From positions 60,468,330 through 60,532,329 of the forward strand of contig OY986437.1 in NCBI GenBank assembly GCA_963920525.1: 64,000 nucleotides of DNA, in the 5' to 3' direction. This document shows, piece by piece, positions 34,564 through 46,015 of this stretch (position 1 is the first letter of the stretch; each line of letters begins with the position of its first letter). This DNA is from Dichetophora obliterata. Its lineage: Eukaryota; Arthropoda; Insecta; Diptera; Sciomyzidae. A program made the translations under genes and the position numbers. Under the pieces are notes generated by a model. The model had not been told where the DNA came from, searched no databases, and saw only the letters and a list, made by a program, of their open reading frames with translations.

Positions 34564-35352
34564 TTCTTCAGCTAAGTTTCTTCAATTTAGCGCAATAGTT
34601 CGTAAATGATTGGATAATTCTCTTAAAACATTACCTACTGTTGGTGTCAATTTAACGAAAATTAACTATTGCCTATGTCCAGCTTTGAATTAAAAATCAA
34701 GAGAGGTATTTTAACGAAAATAAAAAGGTTAATTGATCAAATCTAACTATAGCGTATTTCGAGAAAAACTTGATCAATGAAATTATATTGAGAGCGCCTA
34801 AAAAGGACCAAACATTTTTTTTCTTTCCGGCTTTCTTTAAAATTTTCTTTAAAAAGCCAGAGTAACTTTATTTTAATTTTCAAAATGAACTTTTGGCAAT
34901 AAAAGTATTTTGTCGAAAAACTTTTTATAAAAAAAAGCTATGAATAGCATTTATGTTTAGTATAAATGTAAACCAAAATTTGTAATAACAAAATGTGTTC
35001 TTATTTTATTATTTTCTGACTGTTTTGTTATGTTTCTAAAACCGTTATATATTGGGCCTTATTTAGACATGGTGGTCCTAATATGGCAAAAATCAGACCT
35101 TTTTAACACCTTCTGAGCTGGATATTTTTTTTCTTTTTCATGCTTTATTTTTATGTTTTTGAAAAAAGAATTGAATAAACAAAATACAAAATTGCAAAAA
35201 TAAGTTTAAAAAACCCGATTCTCTTCTGTCTGGTAAAAACCGTTAGGTTGGCCTTATTTGGGTAACTCACCTTAATTCATTTTTAAAAAACCGACCATGG
35301 CGCTAAATAAAGGATGCTATTTTTCTAAATTTTCTGGAAATTTTTTCTGAGA
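34564..35352. repeat. dispersed repeat, copy 2, with insertion
   Basis: The blocks at 34570-34670 (AGTTTCTTCAATTTAGCG, TTAACGAAAATTAACTA) and 35275-35352 (CGACCATGGCGCTAAATAAA, ending TTTTTTCTGAG) match copy 1 at 17925-18152 but are separated by about 600 bp of AT-rich DNA. That insertion has two direct TTGGGCCTTATTT or TTGGCCTTATTT motifs (35050 and 35247), related to the repeat near 5262. Confidence 0.6.
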
Positions 35353-35404
35353 TGGTAATACATATTTTAAAGCTTCTTGAGAACATAAGCCATTCGGAGT
35401 CGGC

Positions 35405-35865
35405 ATAAAGAGTCTATTATAGTTCATATCAAAAAAATGTATGACCTGCTGGTTGCTATAATTTTTTCCTCAACATATTGTCTGAACTCACCTACACTTT
35501 ATCTGCCACCTTTCTGGAGGTTCCAATAAAAAAATTACAAAAAATAGAAAAAAAATATATGTTATAGTTCATGTCCAAAAATCTATAACCTCCTAGGGGC
35601 GTCAAATGAATAAGTTTCTCAACATTACTTTTAAACACATTTATACTCTATCAGCCACCCTTCTGGGGGTCCCCATAAAAAATTACAAAAAAATCGAAAA
35701 AAATGTCTATTATAGTTTATATATAAAAATCTATGACCTTAAAGGGGAGGTGGTCAAATGTATGAGCTTGTCCTATCATTTTCTTTGACATTTCCTCTGA
35801 ACATACCTTTTCTCTATCTGCTACCCTTCTCGGAGTCCCCATACAAAAAATAAAAAAAATTAGAA
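35405..35865. repeat. tandem repeat, three units of about 147 bp
   Basis: Units begin near 35410, 35557 and 35704. They share TATTATAGTTCATAT, AAAAATCTATGACC, CTCTATCTGCCACCCTTCTG and GGGGGTCCCCATAAAAAA-like blocks. Units are diverged, the third extending to AGTCCCCATACAAAA. No coding function seen. Confidence 0.75.
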
Positions 35866-35869
35866 AATG

Positions 35870-36470
35870 TCGTTGCTCGTGTAAACAAAAACGTAACGAG
35901 ACCCGAAATACCCTTAATGTCGAATACCCTCAATATCAAATCGTTGCCTTAAAACATGGTATAAAGATAGAGGTAGCTGCAGAGCTAACTGTGCTCTCTT
36001 TTCATACTGCCATGTCAATCAAATTCAGCTGTGTGGCGAATGGAAACAAAAGAAAAGAAATAAAAAGTCATCATATGCTCTCATCTGGTGCATCTACCTG
36101 TATTCTACTACAATGCCCTAAACAAAACAAAAACGACATGTTAAAAACTCTTTGCCATCTTTTTAAAAAATATTGTACAATTTTAGTCTGTATTGGTTAA
36201 AACAGTTCGCAACAACAACACCTAGGAAAACTAAAATTCGAACAATTGATTTTGACATTTAGCTAAACTTTTGTCAGAATTCTCTCTAATCTGAGCTTAC
36301 CTTGTAATTGAAGCATGGAGAAAAAGGACAACATTAGCTTCAGATCAATTTTTGCGATGTTTTCTACTCACAGACAGATGGCGTTAATTTCTGCTTACAG
36401 ATGAACAGCTGATATTCTTCTTTAGCTGGCAGATAATTTTTGCGAAAAACAAAAATTGTATTATGGAAGC
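35870..36470. other. unassigned spacer
   Basis: No recognisable gene or repeat. The plus-strand frame at 35991-36200 has no domain that I know. Confidence 0.35.
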
Positions 36471-36474
36471 TGCT

Positions 36475-36880
36475 CTACAATTTATCTAATTGCTTATGGA
36501 GTCGAAAGTCTGCTTGGTCTTCCCAACGAAGATGCGGTCGTCCTCTTCTGCGTTGACCGCCGGTGGGTACCGAATCAAATATTTTCTTCACTGGAGCATC
36601 GTCTTTCATGCGCTGAACATGACCTAGCCAGCGAAGCCGCTTGATTTTAATGCGCTTGACTATGCCGATGTCAGCGTAAAGCTCATACAGCTCAATTCCA
36701 CCGCATTCGGTACTCGCCATTGACGCAGATTGGTCCGTAGATCTTACGAAGAGTCTTTCTCTCGAATGCTCCTAAAGTCTTTTCATCTAAACTGCTCAGA
36801 GTCCAGGATTGTGGTGCATAAAGTAGGACGGGTTTAAAGAACAATATAAAGAAGATCACGCCTTAAGTGCGCAGAAATGG
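36475..36880 (-). pseudogene. non-LTR retrotransposon ORF2 C-terminus
   Basis: Minus-strand fossil of the region after the reverse-transcriptase domain of a LINE-type retrotransposon. From 36880 downward it reads KPVLLYAPQSWTLSSLDEK, FERKTLRKIYGPICVNGEYR, then after a one-base frameshift near 36700 ELYELYADIGIVKRIKIKRL, RWLGHVQRMKDD, and RRRGRPHLRWEDQ. The sequence RLRWxGHVxRM followed by RGRPxxRWxDQ is a common C-terminal signature of such proteins in arthropods. The catalytic reverse transcriptase and the endonuclease are missing, as expected for a 5'-truncated LINE copy. Confidence 0.88.
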
Positions 36881-38780
36881 CAATCTACTGCGCAGGTCTA
36901 CGTCATAAGTGAAAATACATTCGAACAAAAAAATCACATAAACAACAAACGAAACAAAGCAAATGAATCTGATTGGCTAATTGGGAAACAAACGCAATAC
37001 ACACAAAGAAACAGTCAAACTGCTCTCAAAATAACTTGAACAACATAGCCATTTTTTTGTGAAGGGGTCGACACGGAAGTTAACACCCCAATAAGATATA
37101 AAATTTTTAGCAAAGATAGTAATGAAAATATTAAAATTTTTTCTGTGCAAGCGTTGTTTTTGATTTAAAATTATTTCTTTTAAAAAACCAAGATTTTATA
37201 AAAAAATTAGGAGATTTTAAAATCGATAAACCCTATTAAAAATTTTTTACTACGTTTTTTCAGTCAGTTTGACTCTCTTTTCTCTTGCACTTCTGACGTC
37301 ACATGCACGTGCTCACAAAGAGAGCGGACATGCGCAAGGCGAAATGATGAGCGATTTAAAGAGCGTAATTTTCGTTCGTCGAGAGAGGGCTCTGCTTCTC
37401 AATTGCCTACTGAGCCCAAAGTAACACCTGTTGGCAATACCATTACTACCAAATTTTTTAAATATCAAATAATGCAGTACTGCCAAATTTTACAGTCGCC
37501 GCCGTTAATCTAGCCGTCAATAATGGCTAAGTGTTGCCTACTTTAACAGTTGCGCCCTCAACACTTAAAAACATAGAATTCTATCAATTAGAATGATCCA
37601 GCTTACTTGCTGGATCATTTGTTGTTTTTGCATCGCTCGCAAATACGATGATATGATCCTGATCTACCATTAAAAAAAACACAGCTATTATTAAAGAAAA
37701 CGTCCAGTAAAGAAAAACAAGATCCACATTATAAAATTTTTCGTCAAACTGTTGGTCAAACAACGATGTAACGACATTCCATGGAAATTGAATTTTCGAA
37801 AGAACAAAGTAGAACAACATGGAATTCTGTGGAATTTGAAAAGATATATAGAATTTTTTAATTTTTTCGATATATTTTGAAATATCAAAATAAAAAAAGA
37901 GCCGCACTTTACTAAACAAAGAGCCGTATTGCCCACCGTGTTATGTTATGCAATTTAATAGTTCTGAGAACACTCAAAACAATTTAGTTCACTTACAAAT
38001 CATAGCTATTCACAGTGAAATATTTTACAAATAATTCTATTAAATTTTATAAGTGAAAGTTTGAGAAGTTCTAATATAACAAATTAAGTTTATTATAAGA
38101 TATCAACTATAATAAATAATTCATATCGAATTGCTGAAATTTGACTAATATAAATAACCAACCCATACATAAAAAATACTTTAAAATGTTTCGTTGCTAT
38201 GTTATGAAGAGCATAAAAATGTGTGTGTTAAGTTATCCTTTTGAATTCAACTTACAAAGATATGTTTACATTTTTAGTTATGAAAATTAAATATAATTTT
38301 TATGCATATAATTTATTTATCTACTCGCATCTGTATTTGAAACATTTCCTCTTGAACTTATGAATAAAATAATGATTTCACTGATTAGAAAAAATGAATT
38401 ATATTTTAAAAAAAAAATATGCTATCAAAATAATAGAAAATTATACTTAACATCCCTTTGCAACATAGACTTTAAATTGTAAGTCTACTGCAGATGAAGC
38501 AACTTTTTTCAAAGTGGCAAGCTTTTAAAAAAATTTATTCCAAAATTTCTTTCTTATTTCTGGTTGTTCCTTATCAAATATAAACGTTTTTTTTGGGTTG
38601 AAAACAAAAGTTTTGCATGTTTCATTATTGATGTCATTTTTAAGTTTTATTAAGGTTTTAATTTTGCAAGTTATCTAATATGAAAAAATGCAAGAAAAAA
38701 CAGATCACAGTTTGAGTAAAAAATATCGAAAATGTTTGAAAAAAAAAACAACCCAGTTAATCGTTAATTTTGAGATGCTT
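36881..38780. other. spacer, no supported gene
   Basis: AT-rich, with a more balanced stretch at 37270-37440 (TGCGCAAGGCGAAATGATGA). A short hairpin, GATCCAGCTTACTTGCTGGATC, lies near 37594. The overlapping minus-strand frames at 37584-37936 lack recognisable domains. Confidence 0.4.
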
Positions 38781-38797
38781 GCCCTGTTGCCTTACTA

Positions 38798-39590
38798 TAG
38801 AGTTCGCAAATTATCGATGGCACTGTCGATAATTTTACACTATCGTGTCCATCGATAGTTTTGGACTATCGATGGTTTTCGATAGTATTGATATATTCAT
38901 TGATACCACTGTTTAGGGGTCATTGCCATTTCTGTCGATTTGGTTTGATTTTGACAAATTGGTAGAATTTTTTTTCTTTTTTGTAGACTGCAAGCTCAGG
39001 TGATGTTTCTTATAAATGTATGAGCATTGTGTTGATTTGGAAGATGGGTGATAGTTAGTTGGAGGATGGAAAGATGGAGTAATTTCGGTGAAGATTTGTT
39101 TTAAATTTGCACAGCTCAAAACTGACGGGAAACACGCTCGAAGGGGGACTATTACACAACTTTACCGTACGACTAAGGAACGAATTATCACTGCAACTTG
39201 AGGTTCTGTGTGGCATCAAGGCAATGGTAAAGGAATAGGCTTGGACAGCTGCCAGAATGGACATGGAAAACACAAGTTGTGGTGGCGCCAGGCCATTACG
39301 AAACCAGCATTACGTCGATTTCCAATAGAGTTGAGAGAAAATGAAATATTTTTATTCCCTATCAAATATATGAGGTGTAGATCATTCGAAGATCAGTTGG
39401 AGTGAAATATTTTTGTCCACTTGGCAACTTCTTTCGGCACTTCGAAGATATAATCATTCTTGGTTCAAACAGCGTTGAAGCAAACAGAAGAAAATTGTCA
39501 AGAAACGAGCGCATATTGTTCAAAACTGTCGATAGTTTATCGATGGTTAGTAAAACACTATCGTCAACTATCGATAGTTTGCGAACTCTA
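38798..39590. mobile_element. hAT element with captured LINE fragment
   Basis: The ends read TAGAGTTCGCAAATTATCGA on the left and TAGAGTTCGCAAACTATCGA on the right (reverse-complemented), matching the hAT rule for terminal bases (YARNG). The flanks CCTTACTA (38790-38797) and CCTTACTC (39591-39598) agree at seven of eight bases, and the intact arm at 39803-39810 shows the original target CCTTACTC. TATCGATA-type motifs recur near both ends. The middle holds a minus-strand LINE C-terminus. A second, 3'-truncated copy lies at 54849-55420. Confidence 0.85.
39055..39300 (-). pseudogene. LINE C-terminal fragment inside a hAT element
   Basis: Minus-strand frame with GLAPPQLVFSMSILAAVQAY, CSDNSFLSRTVKLCNSPPSS and FELCKFKTNLHRNYS. 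The string SRTxKLWNSLPxxVFP followed by xFKxxLxR is the usual end of many non-LTR retrotransposon ORF2 proteins; here the Trp is Cys. The copy at 55165-55270 keeps the same frame with AVKLWNSRPASVF and FELCKFKTNLHRN. The fragment sits at the same place in both hAT copies, so it was acquired before they multiplied. Confidence 0.75.
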
Positions 39591-39822
39591 CCTTACTCTG
39601 TAATGCGATTCGAAAACAAAATCCCACCATTTTTATTAACATGGTTTTTAGGCAAATTTTTGATTAGTTCGAACTCAATGCAGATAAAAACAGTATTACA
39701 AAGTAGAGGTAGAAGTTACTGCCATTTAGTTATCTTAAGTCATGTATTTCCGTGGTGTGATTTTGTTTTCAAATCACATTTGCTTTTCGAATCGCATTAC
39801 AGAGTAAGGCAACTGGTTTATA

Positions 39823-40556
39823 CTTTTCTTATTGCATTATTTGGTATTTCAGGGGGACCCGTCTGTTGTAACCCCATTCAAAGCTTAGTTTTGTAGTTCG
39901 AAAAAAATTTCGTTTTGGTTACAGCAGTTTGATAAAATTGTTTCAAATTGAATACATCAAAATTAATTTAGTAAAAAGATCCGCTGGGTAATTCGACAAT
40001 GTCGAAATGTCGGGAAAATAATGGGATACATTTTTAATTTCATTGCATACAAAATTATTGATCAGGACTGCTAATCTTACTTATATTGAAAATATCATAA
40101 TTAATGAAATGAAATAAAAAATGGCGATGAAAATTATTCCAAATGTTATAACACACGTAAAAGTATTTGGGCTGGCTCCGGCGCAACCAATAATACCCCG
40201 AACGCGCATTTCTACAAAATGGCAGCGTATAAGTAATACAATGAAAACTTCATTCAGAACTTTTTTGCGCGTCGGAGGCTTAAGGTTCCACAAATATTAT
40301 AAATGTACATAAACAACTAAATTGATTCGTCGAAATATGTAATTAAAATAAAGAAAATACTAAGTGAAAAAACTTTCGAAGTATAAAATTTATACTTCGT
40401 GTACACAGGTCGAGTGCTTAATGAAAAATGGTTTGTGAAACCGATGAAAGTGTAAATATTAAATAAACATAATATTTTTATGCAAATTTTGTAATGCACT
40501 TCTTTTAATACGCTCTCTCTCTCTCTTTTTTTTCTGTCTCTCACAGAAATCTCTCT
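39823..40556. other. unassigned spacer
   Basis: AT-rich sequence with a CT dinucleotide run at about 40512-40527. No recognised gene. Confidence 0.35.
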
Positions 40557-40558
40557 TA

Positions 40559-40636
40559 GGCTGCAAACAGAGTGAACGCCGCGAAAAATTTGCCTGCGCC
40601 TGCCTGTCCGCCTCGGCGTTAACTCTGGCTGCAACC
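40559..40636. repeat. 78-bp hairpin, possible miniature element
   Basis: GGCTGCAAACAGAGTGAACG on the left pairs with GGTTGCAGCCAGAGTTAACG on the right (reverse-complemented), both followed by CCG. TTA precedes and TAA follows. It could be a very short Harbinger-like MITE or a simple stem-loop. Confidence 0.45.
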
Positions 40637-40639
40637 TAA

Positions 40640-42380
40640 TTTTTAATTTTAAGAAGTTTCACTTCTTTTTTTCTGCAATTTTAAATTTTTTTTTTTATTT
40701 CTGCATTATATTATTGTGTCAAATTTCTATACTACATCTCTGGCTAAATGATGATGTGCTAGATGTAAAATGATGATGTTGTACATAGAAAATGGTTTTT
40801 AATATTACATTACTTCTATTTTACTTCTCTTTAATTGCAAGTCCAATTTTACTTAAAAAACAATTCACTCAGTTTCCAAGTGCCTTGAAAATCGTTTCAG
40901 AAACTTTGTCAAACATTCTAAGCCGTCTGCTAAGGGTTAAGTTTTTACCCCGCAACCAAAACATTTCGCAAATAATTTCAAACAACATTCAAAAAAACTT
41001 TGACTACGAATTTTGCATGAACCTGACCTGCCAACACGACGTTGATGCTGATGGTGATGGTTATGACGATGTTGAGGTTGCTGATGTTGCTGCTTTTGTT
41101 GCTGCGGCGCGTTGCTCTCAAAAATATGCTCAGAGCAATATATGTATGTAACTAGCTACATATATATTTTATGTTTCTTTTTAAGAGTTTTTTTATTTTT
41201 ATTTCTGTGCTTTAAATTGAAAATGTTCATGGTGCATATTTTTGTGCATCTTGCTGCCCGCCCTAGCATAGCTACTGGCTATAAAAGCAGCAAGTTGAGG
41301 ACCAGCAACACAGACTTCTGCTGCTGACTACAGCAACTCAAGGTTTTTAGTAAAAAGCGCTGTAAGATGATGCAAAATTGAAACAAATTGCTATAAAGCT
41401 GCAGCAGTGTTGAGCGCGACCTTACTTACTGGCAGATTGGCAGCCCGGAGGTGGTCCAAAATTTGATGAGTGACTGACTGACTGAGCGACATGAATATTT
41501 AAATATATATAGCACTCAATTTTATTTTTTAAAATTTAATTGTTCCAAATTGTTGTTCTTTTAGGTTAACACTGTCAACTTGCTTTTTACTCAAGATCAA
41601 GGCAATTTAATTCATTGCCAACATATGCTAAATAATGGCCTGCAAATACTGCAACCTGCCACATGTTGTTAGGCAGCCGCACGTTTTCCAAGCATCATCG
41701 TGTAGCTGAAAGTAAACACTTGAACTGCAACAATTTATCACACACAGATCAGCTGCAGCAGCAGCAAGATCAGCAATATCAACATCATAGCAATTGGAAA
41801 CGCCGTTGAAAGAACTTGAGGGCAGCTGTTAAAATGCAATTTCACGATCAACAGCAAAACATTTACAACTGCAATATAAAATGGACAAAAACCAAAATAA
41901 CAATGACACCAGCAACATCGACTTTAACAGCTAAAAGCAATGTTGCCCCATAAATAGATAGGGCTACGTTGTATCCGGCGTAGAACTGCCAGGCAGCAAA
42001 GTGTAGTCGTTGTTCGATCGTCTGAGAATATCAAATTGTTTTTTTTTATATATGCAAGAGCAGTGAGTTCATGCTGTTGACTGATATTTCGCGCTTTATT
42101 GGCAATTTGTTTTTTATAGTTTTTTTTCTGAATAGCTCCAGTTAAGAAGATATCAGCATGAGTGAGCCAGCTTATTTTGCGACGTAAGAATAGCTGCTGA
42201 TTGATAACGCTGCGGGCGGCCGTTCCTTCTATAGCGGAAGAAAAAAATCTGAGTGTCGGTAGTGGAGTAGTAGATAATCTTATCTTTCAGATGCTTTGAA
42301 TTAAATTTGCCATGACTTTTTGAAAATACCCGACTATTGCATGTATTTTAAATTTCAGTAATTCGCTTTCAAGACTTGTA
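40640..42380. other. spacer with trinucleotide-rich runs
   Basis: It contains GATGTTGCTGCTTTTGTTGC-type sequence around 41040-41105 and CAGCAGCAGCAAGATCAGCA near 41756-41775. The frame at 40792-41151 reads an acidic DVDADGDGYDDVEVADV run encoded by the GAT/GAC-rich repeat; it has no domain and I do not call it a gene. The stretch resembles single-copy fly intronic DNA. Confidence 0.4.
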
Positions 42381-42389
42381 ATATAATCA

Positions 42390-43935
42390 ACTAAGCAAAA
42401 CTGAAGCTTTATCTGTGACTGTAATGCATTAAGAAAAATTTCCCGAAAAATATCCCTAAAGGGAAATTTTATAATTTTGCTTTTTATGCGAAATAAATTT
42501 AAAAAACATGTTGTGGTTTTTAATTTGAGAGCAAAATAAAATTTCCTAAAAAGGGAAGTTCAAATTTTATGATTTTAAAGTTGAAAATTATACAAATTAA
42601 ATAAAAACAAAATATTTTTAACATAAAAAATAGAATAAAAATTGAGGCAATAAAAATTTTGTATATGGGATTTTCCAAACTGGCGTTACGTACGAATAAT
42701 ACGAAGAAATATTAAAAAATAGATGAAAAAATTTCATTTTTATTTTTTTATTTGCGCAGTAATTAAAGAACACTATATTTAGTAAAACCATTGAAACAAG
42801 CGACTCTAAGCATTTAAAGAAATATGCAAAATTATGTGCTGGCGTTACGTTACAAAAAACGAAAGTGATTTTTGATTTTGATCACAAAATCTGCAAAACT
42901 TTCTGAATTGGGCAGAACATTTTAATTACATTTTTTTTCAGAAGGGTTTAAATCAAATTTAAAAAACTTCTCTGGTTTTTTTTATTAGGCTTTTGAACTG
43001 GCGTTACGTTACTTAAATTTTCATTGTGGTTCAATTGGGAAAATAAGTAGTTAGGTAGATAAGTAATTATGTAATTTAGTAATTAAACAACAGATTTAAT
43101 TTATTGTTCTTTCCTTGCCTCAACCATCTTTTCATTATCTTGAGCCAAAACCTTTAACTTTTAATAAAACAAAACAGTTTACGAAACATTTATGAAAAAG
43201 AAAAACTACATTTGTGAAACATTGGAGATGATTTTTTAAAAAATGGGTAAAATCATAAAATTAAAATGTTTCTCTTAGATAATATTATAAAATAATAAGT
43301 TTTAAATAATTTTATCTTTTTTGAGCAATGTAGACTTTTTTGAGGCAATGCCCATATACAAGTGAAACTCAATCAAAGTTTTCAGTGTACATATTAAATA
43401 TAGTTAAGGAAATTTTCCAAAAAGTTCACACAGAAAACAACTAAGAACATTTTATATGAGTCCGTAATGCATTAAAAAAAGTCCCAGAAGAAAAATTTAA
43501 TGCAAATAAAATTTTTTACATGCTGCGTTTTAGGCGAAATAAAACAAAAAGTTATGTTGTGTTCATCAGTTTGAGAGTAAGAAAAAATGGTTAAAGACCA
43601 AACAGGAATATTTAATTTTATTATTTTTATTTGGTTATTTATATAAATGAATTTAAAAAAAAATTACTTTAAATTACAAATAAGTATTTCTAAACATTTC
43701 TTAAATTTTGTTAAGCATGTGCAATGCAATCAAAATATATTTTTACAAATTAAACATCAAAAGCATTTCCAAAAAATTAAAAAAGAAGAAAAACAACTAA
43801 GAAAAACTGAAGCTTTACATGTATCTGTAATGCATTAAAAATTTTCTTACAGTGGAATGTAATAATTTTGATTTCTCTGCGAAATAAAAAAAAAAATCCA
43901 TGTTGTGATTATTAAATTGAAGAAAAAAATTATTT
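42390..43935. repeat. three diverged copies of a TGTAATGCATTAA repeat
   Basis: Blocks near 42391, 43438 and 43793 share ACTGAAGCTTTA, GTAATGCATTAA, GCGAAATAAA and CATGTTGTG in the same order. Between the first two, ACTGGCGTTACGT occurs three times about 160 bp apart (42680, 42840, 42998). Copies are old. No coding potential recognised. Confidence 0.6.
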
Positions 43936-44034
43936 TAAATAAAAAATATTCTTTAAGATTTTGAAAATTTTTTTCTTGCATTTCAAATTAAATCAACATT
44001 TAGGAATAAGGAAATTCGCTTGTTATGTTATAAA

Positions 44035-44718
44035 CAGATACTTCCATACTTATACTTGAAATTTTCAAGTTTCAAGTACTGTACTTTCAAGTATCTCTCA
44101 AGTACTTTATTATGTACTAGGTGAATTTTGTACAACATTGCTTTAAAAAATAAAAATGCATGAGTTTGTTAAAGATTTCAGCAACTTCTTATTCTTTTTA
44201 ATTGTAAAAAATTAGTTAAAAAACCCTTCAAATATCATTTAAATTATCAAAACTAATTTTTCAAAAGAAAAATCTGTTAGAAATTGCCTTCTGGGATCCA
44301 ATGTACTAGAATTTAGTATAAATTACATTAGAAACAAAAAGTAATACAGAATTGTTCTCAAACAAAATAGATAAAAAGAACGCTGCAATATTTCTTTGGT
44401 TTTAATTTAAGTACAGAAAAGTCTAATAATGAGTTAGTATTTGCAAAGTTGAAATTTTAAACCGCAAGGTTTAAAAATATGCAGTCCTAAAATTTAGTCC
44501 AAGATTTTTAACCGTGTACTTAAAATAATTTTAATTTTAGTGTTCCCAAAATCAGCAAGTACTTAACAAAGTACTCGAAAGTACAGTACGTGTACTTGAA
44601 AATTTCAAGTATAAGTATGGAAGTACTTGTACTTGATACTTATTTTTTAAGTACCTGGCTACTTATACTTACACGATACGAAATAAATAAAGCATATACT
44701 TAGTACTTCACAGGTCTG
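44035..44718. mobile_element. hAT foldback element with asymmetric ends
   Basis: A 32-bp perfect inverted repeat, starting TACTTCCATACTTATACTTG, lies at 44039-44070 and 44594-44625. The right end continues to a hAT-like terminus, CAGACCTGTGAAGTACTAAG (reverse-complemented, ending 44718). The left terminus has only CAGA before the repeat, so about 90 bp were lost there. Flanks GTTATAAA (44027-44034) and GTTTTTAA (44719-44726) match at six of eight. The core at 44390-44530 matches 31972-32130 in the other foldback. Confidence 0.7.
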
Positions 44719-44726
44719 GTTTTTAA

Positions 44727-45345
44727 TATGAGCCGTTATATTTGAAAGTGGATAAGTCCACTTTTGTGTATATTGAGATATTTAAAGGTTGTGTTTGTTA
44801 AAATTTAAAAATATTATTATATATTAACTGGTTCAGGATATGTATTAAGCATTATTTATGGGTCTAATTTTATCACACAGTAGTTATTTATAAAATAAAT
44901 GCAAGAATATAAACAATTTTTTTAGCAACAAATGTACTTGTTCCCTTTCAAATATAACATATTTACTAATTATTTTTGATAATGCAATAAATCCATTTTT
45001 TTTTTTGTTCAACTTATACTACTTTAAACAAAATAAGCTCAACTACAAATTAACAGCAAAATAATGTTGGAATCTTTGTTTTTATAGAGTTTGACTTTTT
45101 TAAATGGGTCTTAAACGCTAAAAGTAATGTTAAAAATTTAAAATTATAATCAAAATTAAGACATGTAACTTAGTTTATCAAGAAGTAAGTACCACCAAAC
45201 TTGACATGCAGGTACCTTACGATTCTTGTCGGGACATAGGGTACTTTTTATCACAACATAAATAATGCACGATTATAAATAAAACGCCTGCTATAAAACG
45301 TAATTGAAGCTATTATTGAACCAAGACCCACACCAGGACCCACCT
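44727..45345. other. unassigned spacer
   Basis: AT-rich sequence; no gene or bounded repeat recognised. The last part may be decayed Helitron helicase sequence. Confidence 0.35.
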
Positions 45346-45351
45346 TTATAC

Positions 45352-45745
45352 AATAATACCAATGAAACCTACGGATTTTTCCTTCAGATTCAAACGTCTA
45401 AACTTTTTATCACAGGTTTGCTTTGCAATAAGTGGTGCCTTTGACATAAGCCTTTAAAATAATTTTTTTTTTCTATTTACATACAAGTCTGCTTTGCAAT
45501 GACCATCAATAAGGCACAAGGCGTGTCTTTAATATGATTGGTGTTGATTTGAGCAAGGAAGTATTTGCGAATGGACAATCATGTAATAATTTTAGTTGTG
45601 ATTGTTTGCATTGGACTTATTCTACTTTTAGAAAAAATATTTCTTCAATAACATTTTACAGCAAAGTTATTTTGGTAAACATGGCAAAATCGGCAAATCA
45701 AATAAAATTAATTTGTTCAAACTACATTTTAAGTAAAAAAGTTTA
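45352..45745 (+). pseudogene. Helitron Pif1-type helicase C-terminal fossil
   Basis: The plus strand reads IPMKPTDFSFRFKRLNF (about 45358-45408). After about 70 bp with a duplicated CTGCTTTGCAAT segment (45419 and 45490) it reads VCFAMTINKAQGVSL (about 45487-45532). After a frameshift it reads IGVDLSKEVFANGQ (45537-45578). The order FKRLxFP, CFAMTINKSQGQ, VGIDLxxxVFxHGQ is the late helicase motif set of Helitron Rep-helicase proteins and cellular Pif1. The downstream frame (to 45745) has lost the expected YVALSR block. It is clearly a pseudogene. Helitron origin is more likely than cellular Pif1, given the setting. Confidence 0.82.
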
Positions 45746-46015
45746 AAACTTATACAAATTTGAGAATTTTAAAAAATTTTCTATAACGTTAAATATCATC
45801 AAAAATTATTTGTACAAATTAGATTTGTAAATTTAGTTAGATAAACTTCATTTCCAAATTATGTTTTTTAATAAAAAAATTGATATTTTAATATATTTAA
45901 TGTTATTTAGTCAAAATAAAATTTTCAAAAAGGTATTAATTAAAGAATTTCAAATAGGAAAGTTTGAATATTTTGCTTAATAATTGTTAAAAAATTCTAT
46001 TAAATGTGGTTGAGG

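Larger units (their letters stand above)
38784..39822. mobile_element. inverted-repeat element split by a hAT insertion
   Basis: The right arm, reverse-complemented, reads GTTGCCTTACTCTGTAATGC and continues GATTCGAAAA. The left arm is the same sequence but is interrupted after GTTGCCTTACT (38786-38796) by the hAT element 38798-39590; it resumes with CTGTAATGCGATTCGAAAAC (39597). Removing the hAT element and one target copy restores matching ends. No outer target duplication was identified. Confidence 0.7.

Noticed and set aside
39055..39273. The minus-strand frame as an independent protein-coding gene
   Set aside because: It is a LINE C-terminus inside a transposon present in two copies.
40792..41151. 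119-codon acidic open frame as a gene
   Set aside because: Its acidic part is the translation of a GAT/GTT trinucleotide run and no domain or splice context is visible.
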